Assembly: GCA_020635715.1 (NCBI GenBank)
Contig: JACJZG010000023.1
Coordinates: forward strand, 1 to 46,797
Source of the DNA: Flavobacteriales bacterium
GTDB lineage: Bacteria > Bacteroidota > Bacteroidia > Flavobacteriales_F > PHOS-HE28
Reading direction: 5' to 3'
Length of the DNA: 46,797 bases
Numbering within the stretch: position 1 is the first letter of the stretch; each line of letters starts with the position of its first letter. This document shows positions 1 to 7,632 of this stretch, in pieces. Position numbers and translations under genes: made by a program. The notes beneath the pieces are model-generated. The model had not been told where the DNA came from and searched no databases. It was given only the letters and a program-made list of their open reading frames with translations.

Positions 1-327
1 GGTCCGGATGGAGCCGGTTCCGAGACGAGTGTGGGACCGAACCTCACCGACGCCTACTGGCTTCATGGCGGCGGCGTGAAGAACGTCTTCAAGACCATCA
101 AGTACGGCGTACCTGAGAAGGGCATGATCAGCTGGAAGTCCCAGCTTCAACCCGTCGAGATCCGTTCGCTGGCTTGTTACATCATCAGCCTGGAAGGAAA
201 GGGTTCTCCGACGCAGAAGGCGCCACAGGGTGAGATGTGGAAGGAAGCTCCATCCGATAGCACGGCCACACCTGCCGATAGTACCGCTCTGGGCGGGCAG
301 GAACCGCAGCGGGTGGCGATGCGCTGA
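1..327 (+). CDS. ccoP: cbb3-type cytochrome c oxidase subunit III (CcoP), C-terminal fragment
   Basis: The reading frame is open from base 1, so the gene begins outside the window and only the last 108 residues are present. They match the end of a cytochrome c domain: a GPNLTDAYW stretch, a GGG segment, and a KGMISW motif whose Met would be the distal heme ligand, followed by a helix ending in SLEGKG. The CxxCH heme sites would lie upstream. The tail is low-complexity (Ser/Thr/Ala/Pro). CcoP passes electrons to the CcoN/CcoO core of the cbb3 oxidase. The call rests on the local motif and on ccoG and fixH following directly; another membrane c-type cytochrome is possible but less likely. Confidence 0.8.
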   Translation, partial: GPDGAGSETSVGPNLTDAYWLHGGGVKNVFKTIKYGVPEKGMISWKSQLQPVEIRSLACYIISLEGKGSPTQKAPQGEMWKEAPSDSTATPADSTALGGQEPQRVAMR

Positions 328-351
328 GCTTGCCCATCACAACGGGGAATA

Positions 352-375
352 GGGGCGGTATCACCATCCCTTTTT
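352..375 (+). terminator. Possible terminator after ccoP
   Basis: A GGGG run and a CCC run enclose an inner GGT-ATC-ACC stem, and TTTTT follows at once (371-375). The stem is imperfect. It lies 25 bases after the ccoP stop and before the ccoG promoter elements, which fits separate transcription of ccoG. Confidence 0.4.
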
Positions 376-391
376 CCATTCGTGCTCCAAA

Positions 392-405
392 GTGACAATG
401 GTCAC
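392..405. promoter_or_regulatory. Crp/Fnr-like palindrome, upstream site of ccoG
   Basis: GTGAC-AATG-GTCAC is a perfect inverted repeat of the GTGA-N6-TCAC type. Its centre is 41 bases upstream of the centre of the promoter-proximal site at 434-445. It is probably a second binding site for the same regulator; no regulator gene is in the window. Confidence 0.45.
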
Positions 406-433
406 CCGACTGATCGATATCCATTGGGAATGC

Positions 434-476
434 TGACGAACATCAGTCCAGCACATACAAGCGCCAAGGACATTTG
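434..476 (+). promoter_or_regulatory. Putative Crp/Fnr-activated promoter of ccoG
   Basis: TGAC-GAAC-ATCA (434-445) is followed after exactly 27 bases by TTTG (473-476) in the context GGACATTTG. TTTG is the hallmark of the Bacteroidota -7 element. The same site and 27-base gap occur upstream of the genes at 11584 and 13486, and with 28 bases upstream of 3251. Transcription would start near 480, about 70 bases before ccoG. Oxygen-linked control suits cbb3 accessory genes. Confidence 0.55.
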
Positions 477-552
477 CCCGGCTGATACCCGGGCGCTGTC
501 CGGATAGTTAGTAGGTTCACCGGGGAGCGAGGGATCATCACATCGTACAAGC

Positions 553-1983
553 ATGGCTCCACAACCTGCCCATATCAAGCGCGACGAGAGTTTCCGGGAT
601 GCCATCGCCACGGTGGACAAGGAGGGCAAGCGCGTCTGGGTCTATCCGAAGAAGCCGAGCGGCAAGTTCACGCGCTGGCGGCAATGGGTGGGCTATGCGC
701 TTCTGACCCTCTTGTTCGTCGGACCGTTCCTGCGGATCGGCGGGGAGCCGGTGCTCATGATCAACATCCTCGAGCGCCGCTTCGTGTTCTTCGGGCAGAC
801 CTTCTGGCCCCAGGACTTCCTGATCTTTGTGATGGGCTTCATCGCTTTCATCGTCTTCGTGGCCCTGTTCACGGTCGCCTTCGGACGATTGTTCTGCGGA
901 TGGGCCTGCCCACAGACGGTGTTCATGGAACAGGTGTTCCGCCGGATCGAGTATGCGATCGAGGGCGATTGGAAGCAGCAGCAGGCGCTGAACAAGGGGC
1001 CGCTGACCAATGACAAGTTGATCAAGAAGATGACGAAGCATGTCCTGTTCTTCGCCATCAGCTTCCTGGTCGGCAACACCTTCCTCGCCTATATCATCGG
1101 AAGCGATGAGCTGCTCCGTATCATTCGCGAACCGGCGTCACAGCATGCCGGCGGGCTCATCGCCCTGCTCATCTTCAGCACCGTCTTCTACGCCAACTTC
1201 GCGTTCTTCCGCGAGCAGGCCTGCACCACCGTTTGCCCGTACGGTAGACTTCAGGGCGTGCTGCTCGACCGCAAGAGCATCGTGATCGCCTACGACCATG
1301 TTCGTGGTGAGGCGCGCGGACTCTTCCGCAAGGGGGAGGTGAGGAGTGATGCCGGGAAGGGGGATTGCATCGACTGCAAGGCCTGTGTGCATGTGTGCCC
1401 CACCGGGATCGACATCCGGAACGGGACTCAATTGGAATGTGTGAACTGCACGGCGTGCATCGATGCGTGCGACCATATGATGGAAGGCGTTGGCCTGCCC
1501 ACCGGACTGATCAGGTACGACAGCGAGGCCGGCATCGCCGAGAAGCGACCCTTCGTCTTCTCGGCCCGGATGAAGGCCTACACCGGGGTGCTGACAGCGA
1601 TCGTTGGCGTTCTGCTCACCCTGATCCTGCTACGCACCGACGTGGATAGCACCATCCTGAGGACACCCGGGGTCCTTTACCAGCAGCGCCCGGATGGACG
1701 GATCAGCAACCTCTATGCGATCAAGACGGTGAACAAGACGCATCGCGACCTGCCGTTGCGCCTGGAGCTGCTGGACATGGAAGGGGAGATCGAACTGGTC
1801 GGCAAACCACTGGAGCCAAAGGCCGGTGAACTCGTGCAGAGCGAACTCTTCATCGTGCTGCCCAAGGAGCAGCTGGAAGGGGTGAAGACCAAGCTTGTGA
1901 TCGGTGTGTACAGCGGGGACAAGCTCCTCGAGAAGGTGAGGACCTCCTTCGTGGGCCCCATGACAGGTAAGCGGAACGAATGA
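553..1983 (+). CDS. ccoG: Cytochrome c oxidase accessory protein CcoG (FixG/RdxA-type)
   Basis: Membrane iron-sulfur protein of 476 residues, a usual length for the family. CcoG proteins are implicated in copper reduction for cbb3 oxidase assembly. Visible are membrane segments near 46-62, 89-110, 163-182 and 200-218, a CGWACP motif (C115, C119), a TTVCPYGRLQG motif (C224, C228), two ferredoxin-type [4Fe-4S] motifs (C272/275/278/282 and C296/299/302/306), a further membrane segment near 344-362, and a C-terminal FixG Ig-like domain. The ATG at 553 fits the family N-terminus. It follows ccoP after 225 bases that hold its own Crp/Fnr-type promoter, and fixH follows after 16 bases. Confidence 0.95.
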   Translation: MAPQPAHIKRDESFRDAIATVDKEGKRVWVYPKKPSGKFTRWRQWVGYALLTLLFVGPFLRIGGEPVLMINILERRFVFFGQTFWPQDFLIFVMGFIAFIVFVALFTVAFGRLFCGWACPQTVFMEQVFRRIEYAIEGDWKQQQALNKGPLTNDKLIKKMTKHVLFFAISFLVGNTFLAYIIGSDELLRIIREPASQHAGGLIALLIFSTVFYANFAFFREQACTTVCPYGRLQGVLLDRKSIVIAYDHVRGEARGLFRKGEVRSDAGKGDCIDCKACVHVCPTGIDIRNGTQLECVNCTACIDACDHMMEGVGLPTGLIRYDSEAGIAEKRPFVFSARMKAYTGVLTAIVGVLLTLILLRTDVDSTILRTPGVLYQQRPDGRISNLYAIKTVNKTHRDLPLRLELLDMEGEIELVGKPLEPKAGELVQSELFIVLPKEQLEGVKTKLVIGVYSGDKLLEKVRTSFVGPMTGKRNE

Positions 1984-1999
1984 ACGGAATGAACAACGC

Positions 2000-2434
2000 A
2001 TGAACTGGGGAAAAGGCATCGCATTGGCGCTCACCGCATTCGCGGTGATGATGGGTTGGTTCCTTGTGAAAGCTTCGCAGAATCCGGAGCCGCTGGTGAC
2101 CGAGGATTATTACGCGGAGGAGCTGCGTTTCCAGCAACGGATCGATGGCATGGTCAGGGCGCAGAAGCTCTCCGCGCCAGTGGCGATGACCTTCGAGCGT
2201 GGGCGTGTGGTGCTGCGATTCCCGCATGAAATGGAAGGCGAACACCTCACGGGGAACCTGCAGCTCATCCGGCCGAACGCACCGATGGCGGACCGTTCGA
2301 TCCCCTTCCGGACGGATCGTGTGGAGCTGGTGCTCAATGAGGTGGAACTTCTGCCGGGCCGGTACAATGCCGCCCTCACCTGGACAGCGCGGGGAGAAGA
2401 ACTCTTCACAGAGGAGAAGGTGTTCGTGCCATGA
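2000..2434 (+). CDS. fixH: FixH/CcoH family protein
   Basis: A 144-residue single-pass membrane protein: a hydrophobic segment at about residues 5-23 precedes NPEPLVTEDYYAEELRFQQRID, the conserved start of the FixH family (the YY/Q region), then a beta-rich extracytoplasmic domain. FixH/CcoH proteins assist assembly or stability of cbb3 oxidase. It lies 16 bases after ccoG, and its TGA shares four bases with the ATG of the next gene, so the three are almost certainly one transcript. The family call is firm; the precise biochemical role is not known from sequence. Confidence 0.9.
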   Translation: MNWGKGIALALTAFAVMMGWFLVKASQNPEPLVTEDYYAEELRFQQRIDGMVRAQKLSAPVAMTFERGRVVLRFPHEMEGEHLTGNLQLIRPNAPMADRSIPFRTDRVELVLNEVELLPGRYNAALTWTARGEELFTEEKVFVP

Positions 2435-3135
2435 CCGAGCTGCTCGCCACCGCATTCCTACTGGGCGTGGCCGGCAGTGCACATTGTGTCGGGATGTGCG
2501 GCCCCATCGCATTGGCGGTGCCCTCACCGAACAACGCGTTCTTGACCCGGCTTGGCAGCAGCTTGTTGCTCAACGGTGGTCGGCTCTTCACCTACGTGCT
2601 GCTTGGAATGACCATCGGGGTGTTCGGTGCCGGCATGCGGCTGGTCGGCTTGCAGCAGGTGACGAGCATCGCGGCGGGCATCGCACTGATCCTGTCGGTG
2701 CTGATCCCTGGTCTGCTTGAGCGTTGGGCACCCACGGGTCAGTGGAGCATGGCCATCGGAAGGTTGCGCGGTGCGCTCGGCCGCCAACTTGGACGCACGG
2801 CTCCTGAGGCCATCTTCTTCACCGGCATGTTGAACGGGGCACTGCCCTGTGGACTCGTCTATGCCGCCCTGCTAGGCGCAGCCGCGCAGGGGACCGTTCT
2901 GAACTCGGCTGCCTTCATGGCCGCCTTCGCCATGGGCACGGTGCCGGCGATGGTGCTGTTCCGGCTGTCCGGTGCTGCGATGCTCAGCCGCCTGCGCCCG
3001 CGCATGAGGCGCCTTGCCCCCGCGCTGGTCTGCACCATGGGTGTGCTCATGATCCTGCGCGGTGCGAACCTTGGCGTGCCCTACCTCAGCCCGGCCGTAC
3101 CGCAGGTCGCCACGCAGGTCACCGCGTGCCATTGA
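2431..3135 (+). CDS. TauE/SafE (UreH-like) membrane protein of the cco cluster
   Basis: A 234-residue polytopic membrane protein with about six hydrophobic segments. The first contains GSAHCVGMCGPIALAVP, the HCxGMCG signature of TauE/SafE-type proteins found next to ccoG/fixH in many Bacteroidota. A second half-motif, GMLNGALPCGLVYAALLGAA, starts near residue 131. The paired Cys residues inside helices suggest metal or thiol chemistry, and a role in copper delivery to the oxidase is plausible but inferred. Its ATG overlaps the fixH stop by 4 bases. It is only distantly like the TauE exporter at 3568. Confidence 0.85.
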   Translation: MTELLATAFLLGVAGSAHCVGMCGPIALAVPSPNNAFLTRLGSSLLLNGGRLFTYVLLGMTIGVFGAGMRLVGLQQVTSIAAGIALILSVLIPGLLERWAPTGQWSMAIGRLRGALGRQLGRTAPEAIFFTGMLNGALPCGLVYAALLGAAAQGTVLNSAAFMAAFAMGTVPAMVLFRLSGAAMLSRLRPRMRRLAPALVCTMGVLMILRGANLGVPYLSPAVPQVATQVTACH

Positions 3136-3143
3136 GCGTGGGC

Positions 3144-3157
3144 CTGATGGAAATCAG
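3144..3157. promoter_or_regulatory. Crp/Fnr-like palindrome upstream of the ArsR-type gene
   Basis: CTGA-TGGAAA-TCAG, perfect in its flanking C...G pairs (CCTGAT/ATCAGG at 3143-3158). Its centre is 43 bases upstream of the site at 3187-3200, mirroring the paired sites before ccoG. Confidence 0.4.
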
Positions 3158-3186
3158 GCATGACCACTGACCGTTGTCATGGCTTG

Positions 3187-3231
3187 GTGACCTGGCTCAC
3201 ATAGACATATAGCGTTGTGGCTATACATTTG
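3187..3231 (+). promoter_or_regulatory. Putative promoter of the sulfur operon regulator
   Basis: GTGA-CCTGGC-TCAC (3187-3200) is a perfect Crp-type palindrome. TACATTTG (3224-3231) is an exact TAnnTTTG -7 element. The gap from the core palindrome to TTTG is 28 bases, one more than in the three related promoters. No -33 TTG element sits at the usual distance, which fits activator dependence. The ArsR-type operator overlaps the -7 element. Confidence 0.5.
3208..3225. promoter_or_regulatory. Inverted repeat, likely autoregulatory operator
   Basis: TATAGC-GTTGTG-GCTATA is a perfect 6-bp inverted repeat with a 6-base spacer. It lies just before and into the -7 element of the ArsR-type gene at 3251, the position at which ArsR/SmtB repressors usually block transcription. 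Confidence 0.5.
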
Positions 3232-3250
3232 TCCCATCAACCCACGGGAC

Positions 3251-3565
3251 ATGTCGGTCATCACCCTTGACGAACGGATAGGAGCGGAGAAGTTGGTGCG
3301 TGCCAGCGAGATGCTAAAGGTGGCCGCGCACCCGCAGCGACTGGCCATCCTGGACCTCCTCGGTGGACGCCGGCGGATGTGCGTGAGCGATCTGATGAAC
3401 GCGCTCGGCATCGAGCAGGCCATCCTGAGCCAGCACCTCACCTTGATGCGCGACAAGGGTTTGTTGGGCGTGGAACGAGAAGGCAAGTACAGCTTCTATC
3501 ACCTGGAGCAACCGGGTTTCCTGAAGATCATCAAGGACCTCGAAACCTGCTGCGAACGGCTCTGA
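3251..3565 (+). CDS. ArsR/SmtB-family regulator, candidate sulfide/persulfide sensor
   Basis: A 104-residue winged-helix protein. The ATG at 3251 is chosen because the family N-terminus begins there and the upstream in-frame extension covers the -7 element. The helix-turn-helix lies in CVSDLMNALGIEQAILSQHL and the wing in REGKYSFYHL. Cysteines are at 44, 100 and 101. A Cys in the recognition region plus one near the C-terminus recalls the SqrR/BigR persulfide sensors rather than metal-site ArsR proteins; this is inference. It is followed after 2 bases by a TauE exporter and then by persulfide dioxygenase, which supports a role in sulfur stress. Confidence 0.85.
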   Translation: MSVITLDERIGAEKLVRASEMLKVAAHPQRLAILDLLGGRRRMCVSDLMNALGIEQAILSQHLTLMRDKGLLGVEREGKYSFYHLEQPGFLKIIKDLETCCERL

Positions 3566-3567
3566 GC

Positions 3568-4374
3568 ATGGAGATCATCGGATACATCGGGGCCCTGACC
3601 ATGGGTCTCTCCCTCGGACTCATCGGCGGCGGTGGCAGCATCCTCACCGTGCCGATCCTGGTCTATCTCTTCAGCGTGGATGCGGTGCTAGCCACGGCCT
3701 ACTCGCTCTTCATCGTGGGGCTCACCAGCTTGATCGGCTCCTTCAGCCACATGCGCATGGGCAATATCCACTGGCGCACGGCGCTCGTGTTCGGCATCCC
3801 TAGCATCCTCGCGGTGTACGCCACACGTGCATGGCTCGTGCCCGCCCTGCCGGACCCGCTCTTCAACGTGGATGAGGTGGCGGTGAGCAAGGCTTTGGGC
3901 ATGCTCATCTTCTTCGCGCTCCTCATGGTGGCCGCCGCGTACAGCATGATCCGCAAAGGCAAGCCCAAAGCGGTCGAGACGGCCACGGAGCAGGTGCGCT
4001 TCAACTATCCGCTGATCCTTGCGGAGGGCATCGTGGTGGGCACCATCACCGGACTGGTGGGTGCGGGCGGTGGCTTCCTCATCATCCCCGCCTTGGTGCT
4101 GCTGGCCAGGCTGCCCATGAAACAGGCGGTGGGCACCTCGCTGATCATCATCGCCGCCAAGTCGCTGATCGGCTTCACCGGCGACCTCAAGGGGCACGAG
4201 GTCATCGACTGGAACTTCCTGCTGGTCTTCTCGGTGATCGCCGTGGGCGGCATCATCGCGGGCAGCATCCTGAGCAAACGCATCCCCAACGAGAAGCTCA
4301 AACCGGCCTTTGGCTGGTTCGTGCTCGTCATGGGCATCTACATCATCGGACGCGAACTGTCGAACCTGGCCTGA
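3568..4374 (+). CDS. Sulfite exporter TauE/SafE family permease
   Basis: A 268-residue permease with two homologous halves, each opened by the family's glycine-rich loop: LIGGGGSILTVPIL near residue 15 and GLVGAGGGFLIIPALVLL near residue 160. About eight membrane helices are visible. Family members export sulfite, sulfoacetate or related organosulfur anions. The ATG at 3568 is 2 bases after the regulator stop; a longer in-frame extension overlaps the regulator in another frame and is not credible. Next to persulfide dioxygenase, which makes sulfite, export of sulfite is the most natural role, though the substrate is not fixed by sequence. Confidence 0.88.
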   Translation: MEIIGYIGALTMGLSLGLIGGGGSILTVPILVYLFSVDAVLATAYSLFIVGLTSLIGSFSHMRMGNIHWRTALVFGIPSILAVYATRAWLVPALPDPLFNVDEVAVSKALGMLIFFALLMVAAAYSMIRKGKPKAVETATEQVRFNYPLILAEGIVVGTITGLVGAGGGFLIIPALVLLARLPMKQAVGTSLIIIAAKSLIGFTGDLKGHEVIDWNFLLVFSVIAVGGIIAGSILSKRIPNEKLKPAFGWFVLVMGIYIIGRELSNLA

Positions 4375-4422
4375 GCCGGGCCCCGAGGCACGCCCGATCA
4401 ACCTGAAAACGACCACACCACC

Positions 4423-5835
4423 ATGACCATCGAACAGATCTACACCGGCTGCCTGGCGCAGGGCGCCTACTACATCGAGAGCAACGGCGAGGCCGCCATC
4501 ATCGATCCCCTGCGCGAGACCGCGCCCTACCTGGAACGTGCCGGACGCAGCGACGCGAAGATCAAGTACGTGCTGGAGACCCACTTCCACGCCGACTTCG
4601 TGAGCGGCCACGTGGACCTGGCGCGGAAGACCGGTGCCACCATCGTGTACGGCCCCACCGCCAAGCCCTCCTTCGACGCGCACATCGCCACCGACGGCGA
4701 GGAACTGAAGGTCGGCAAGCTCACCATCAAGGTGCTGCACACGCCCGGCCACACCATGGAAAGCACCACCTACCTGCTCATTGACGAGAACGGCAAGCCG
4801 CACAGCATCTACACCGGCGACACGCTCTTCATCGGCGATGTCGGTCGCCCGGACCTGGCGCAGAAGGCCGGTTCCATCACGCAGGAAGACCTCGCGGGCT
4901 ACCTGTACGACAGCCTGCACAACAAGATCATGACCCTGCCCGATGAGGTGATCGTGTACCCTGCGCACGGCGCGGGCAGCGCATGCGGCAAGAACATGAG
5001 CAAGGAGACCTCAGACACGCTCGGCAATCAGAAGCGCACGAACTACGCGCTGAAGGCCGCCAGCAAGGAGCAGTTCATCCAGGAGGTGACCGATGGTCTC
5101 CTTCCGCCTCCCGCGTACTTCCCGCAGAACGTGGCCATGAACAAGGGCGTGATCGAGAGCGTGGACACGGTGAAGGAGCGCGGCATGCGTGCGCTGACCC
5201 CCGACCAGTTCGAATTGGTGGCCGAGACCGAAGGCGCGCTCGTTCTGGACACCCGCGGCGCCGAAGACTTCAAGGACGGCTTCATCCCGCGCAGCATCAA
5301 CATCGGCATCAAAGGCGATTTCGCACCCTGGGTGGGGGCCATGATACCCGATGTGAAGCATCCGCTGCTGCTCGTGACCGACGAGGGCATGGAGGATGAA
5401 GTGGTGACCCGCCTCGCCCGCGTGGGCTACGACAACGTGCTCGGATACTTGAAGGGCGGCATCGCCGCCTGGAAGGCCAGCGGCAAAGACGTGGACCTGA
5501 TCGAGCGCATCGATGCGGAGGAATTCGCGAAGCGCTTCCACGCCGGCAAGCTTCGCGTGGTGGATGTGCGCAAGGACGGCGAGTACGAGGCTGAGCATGT
5601 GGACGGTGCCTGGCATGCCTCCCTGCAATTCATCAACCAGAACCTGGCCGCCTTCAGCAAAGAGGAGACGAACTACGTGCATTGCGCGGGTGGATACCGC
5701 AGCATGATCGCGACCAGCCTGTTGAAAGCACGTGGCTATCACAACCTGGTGGAAGTGCGCGGCGGCTTCAATGCGATCAAGAAGACCGATGTGAAGGTGA
5801 CCGATCACGTGTGCCCGAGCACGTTGAAGAAGTAA
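4423..5835 (+). CDS. Persulfide dioxygenase-rhodanese fusion (MBL-fold, ETHE1-like)
   Basis: The protein has 470 residues. An N-terminal metallo-beta-lactamase domain has THFHADFVSGH (H54, H56, D58), HTPGHT, GDTLFIGDVGRPD and a PAHGAGSACGKNMS segment, as in ETHE1-type persulfide dioxygenases that oxidise glutathione persulfide to sulfite. Two rhodanese domains follow. The first has TDEG where the catalytic Cys should be and is probably inactive. The second keeps HCAGGYRS (C421). It lies 48 bases after the TauE exporter. Such fusions couple sulfane-sulfur transfer to oxidation. It is cytoplasmic, with no signal peptide. Confidence 0.92.
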   Translation: MTIEQIYTGCLAQGAYYIESNGEAAIIDPLRETAPYLERAGRSDAKIKYVLETHFHADFVSGHVDLARKTGATIVYGPTAKPSFDAHIATDGEELKVGKLTIKVLHTPGHTMESTTYLLIDENGKPHSIYTGDTLFIGDVGRPDLAQKAGSITQEDLAGYLYDSLHNKIMTLPDEVIVYPAHGAGSACGKNMSKETSDTLGNQKRTNYALKAASKEQFIQEVTDGLLPPPAYFPQNVAMNKGVIESVDTVKERGMRALTPDQFELVAETEGALVLDTRGAEDFKDGFIPRSINIGIKGDFAPWVGAMIPDVKHPLLLVTDEGMEDEVVTRLARVGYDNVLGYLKGGIAAWKASGKDVDLIERIDAEEFAKRFHAGKLRVVDVRKDGEYEAEHVDGAWHASLQFINQNLAAFSKEETNYVHCAGGYRSMIATSLLKARGYHNLVEVRGGFNAIKKTDVKVTDHVCPSTLKK

Positions 5836-5847
5836 CCACACGATCGC

Positions 5848-7062
5848 GTGGCGAAGTCAGAACGTGCGTCCAGAACGATGTCGCGCAGGAAGATGCGCGG
5901 CACCGTTGCGACCTACGGTCCTGTGCTGAAGGGCATGGTGGCGCTGTTGGAAGATGCACGCCGCACGGCCGTGCGCGCCACCAACGTGGTGATGACCGCC
6001 ACCTATTGGGAAGTGGGCCGCCGTATCGTAGAGCACGAACAATCCGGGGAGCATCGCGCGGATTACGGCGCCGAATTGATGGAGCGTTTGGCAAAGGACC
6101 TTACAGCGCGCTTTGGGAGGGGTTTCGGGAAGCGTAACCTCTTCCTGATGCGCGGCTTCTACCTGGCGTATCCGAACATTTTGCAGACAGTGTCTGCAAA
6201 ATCCGGGGACCGATTGAAAGCCTTGCCAGCAAAGAGCCGTAGCGCGAACATGAAATTGCAGACAGTGTCTGCACGATCCGAAAAGCACCAGAACCTCGGC
6301 TACTTCGAGGCGCTGAGCGAGGCCTTCCCGCTGCCATGGTCGCACTACGTTCAACTGTTGAGCGTGGAGGATATCGATGCGCGCACGTTCTATTCCACCG
6401 AAGCCCTGCGCGGCGGGTGGAGCGTGCGGCAACTGGACCGCCAGATCTCCACACGGTTCTATGAGCGCACGGCCCGATCGCGCAACAAGCTGGCGATGCT
6501 CCAAGCGGGATCGGTACCTCAACAAGGCGAAGAGCACGGTGCAGCGGACGCGTTCCAGGACCCCTTCCTGCTGGAATTCGCCGACCTTCCTGATCGATTC
6601 ACCGAAGGCGATCTCGAAGACGTGCTGATCCGGCACATGGAGCATTTCCTGTTGGAACTGGGCGGAGACTTCGCATTCATCGGCCGCCAGCGGCGACTAC
6701 GGGTGGGTCACGCTTGGTACCGCGTGGACCTGCTCTTCTTCCACCGGAGGCTGCGTTGCCTGGTGATCATCGACTTGAAGGTCGGGCGCTTCACCCATGC
6801 GGACGCGGGTCAGATGAACCTCTACCTGAACTATGCCCGATCGCACTGGACCAACAGCGGCGAGAACCCGCCCGTAGGGCTGATCCTCTGCACCCGGAAA
6901 GACGAGGCGGTGGCGCGTTATGCGCTGGACGGCATCACCAACAGCGTGCTCGCCGGTGAATACAAACTGCTGCTGCCGGATGTGAAACAACTACAAGCGG
7001 CCATTACCAAGGCCCGCAAACAACTTGATCTGATCGCCCAACGAAAGAAAAATAGATCCTGA
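5848..7062 (+). CDS. YhcG/DUF1016 family PD-(D/E)XK nuclease
   Basis: A 404-residue protein with an N-terminal DUF1016 domain (ATYWEVGRRIVEHEQ, ERLAKDLTARFGRGF, PLPWSHYVQLLSV) and a C-terminal nuclease domain with YRVDLLFFHRRLRCLVIIDLKVG, giving the D...D-L-K catalytic pattern. The start is GTG; an ATG at 5878 is an alternative. The family is widely found but poorly characterised and often sits with restriction or mobile genes. Here it is set tightly in a sulfur operon, 12 bases after the dioxygenase and 1 base before the transporter. Between its two domains lie two copies of QTVSA encoded by DNA palindromes, described separately. Codon use is not obviously different from the neighbours. Confidence 0.88.
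   Translation: MAKSERASRTMSRRKMRGTVATYGPVLKGMVALLEDARRTAVRATNVVMTATYWEVGRRIVEHEQSGEHRADYGAELMERLAKDLTARFGRGFGKRNLFLMRGFYLAYPNILQTVSAKSGDRLKALPAKSRSANMKLQTVSARSEKHQNLGYFEALSEAFPLPWSHYVQLLSVEDIDARTFYSTEALRGGWSVRQLDRQISTRFYERTARSRNKLAMLQAGSVPQQGEEHGAADAFQDPFLLEFADLPDRFTEGDLEDVLIRHMEHFLLELGGDFAFIGRQRRLRVGHAWYRVDLLFFHRRLRCLVIIDLKVGRFTHADAGQMNLYLNYARSHWTNSGENPPVGLILCTRKDEAVARYALDGITNSVLAGEYKLLLPDVKQLQAAITKARKQLDLIAQRKKNRS
6178..6202. repeat. 25-bp perfect palindrome inside the YhcG-family gene
   Basis: Two 12-bp arms flank a single central G: the left arm is ATTTTGCAGACA and the right arm its reverse complement. It encodes the peptide ILQTVSAKS. An 18-base identical core recurs at 6256-6273. Such symmetry inside coding DNA suggests a REP-like insertion or a DNA-level signal. 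Confidence 0.75.
6257..6273. repeat. Second palindrome copy inside the YhcG-family gene
   Basis: TGCAGACA-G-TGTCTGCA, 8-bp arms, identical to the core of the palindrome at 6178-6202 and in the same reading frame, encoding LQTVSAR. The copies lie 76 bases apart, separated by low-conservation linker sequence. Confidence 0.75.
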
Positions 7063-7063
7063 C

Positions 7064-7627
7064 ATGCTTGAACTCATCAAACAACCCTGGCCCTGGTACG
7101 TGGCCGGCGCCCTGATCGGGCTCACCGTGCCCTACCTGCTGCTCGTGGGCAACAAGACCTTCGGCATCAGCAGTTCGCTGCGCCACCTGTGCGCGGCCTG
7201 CATGCCCGCCAACATCAAGTTCTTCAGCTACGACTGGCGCAAGGAGGCCTGGAACCTGTTCTTCGTCGGGGGCATCATCGCAGGCGCCTTCATCGCAGGG
7301 CACTTCCTGATGACCGGTGCTCCGGTGGAACTGGCGGAGCCCACGGCCGAGTACCTGGCCTCCAAGGGCATCACCGACAACAGCCGCCTGCTTCCCAGCG
7401 AGCTGTTCAGTTGGGAGCAACTGTTCACCCTGCGTGGACTGATCTTCTTCGTCGTCGGTGGTTTCATGGTCGGCTTCGGCACGCGCTACGCCGGAGGCTG
7501 CACCAGTGGCCATGCGATCATGGGCCTCAGCAGCCTGCAATGGCCCAGTCTGGTGGCCACCATCAGTTTCATGATCGGGGGCATCGTCATGACCTGGTTC
7601 ATCCTGCCCCACCTCCTCACCCTTTGA
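7064..7627 (+). CDS. YeeE/YedE family sulfur transporter, PmpA-like
   Basis: A 187-residue membrane protein with about four to five helices. Hallmarks are KTFGISSSLRHLCAACMPA and GTRYAGGCTSGHAIMGLSSLQWPS, holding the conserved cysteines of YeeE/YedE transporters, which move thiosulfate or related sulfur species through a Cys relay. It begins 1 base after the nuclease gene, and its partner follows after 5 bases. Splitting the transporter into two short proteins (PmpA/PmpB arrangement) is a recognised form. Thiosulfate is the likely substrate given TsdA-like and SoxB proteins downstream; direction of transport cannot be read from sequence. Confidence 0.87.
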   Translation: MLELIKQPWPWYVAGALIGLTVPYLLLVGNKTFGISSSLRHLCAACMPANIKFFSYDWRKEAWNLFFVGGIIAGAFIAGHFLMTGAPVELAEPTAEYLASKGITDNSRLLPSELFSWEQLFTLRGLIFFVVGGFMVGFGTRYAGGCTSGHAIMGLSSLQWPSLVATISFMIGGIVMTWFILPHLLTL

Positions 7628-7632
7628 ACGCC

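Noticed and set aside
3688..4968. A 426-residue open frame on the - strand over the TauE and persulfide dioxygenase genes
   Set aside because: It spans two well-supported + strand genes and is rich in His/Asp/Val repeats typical of antisense translation.
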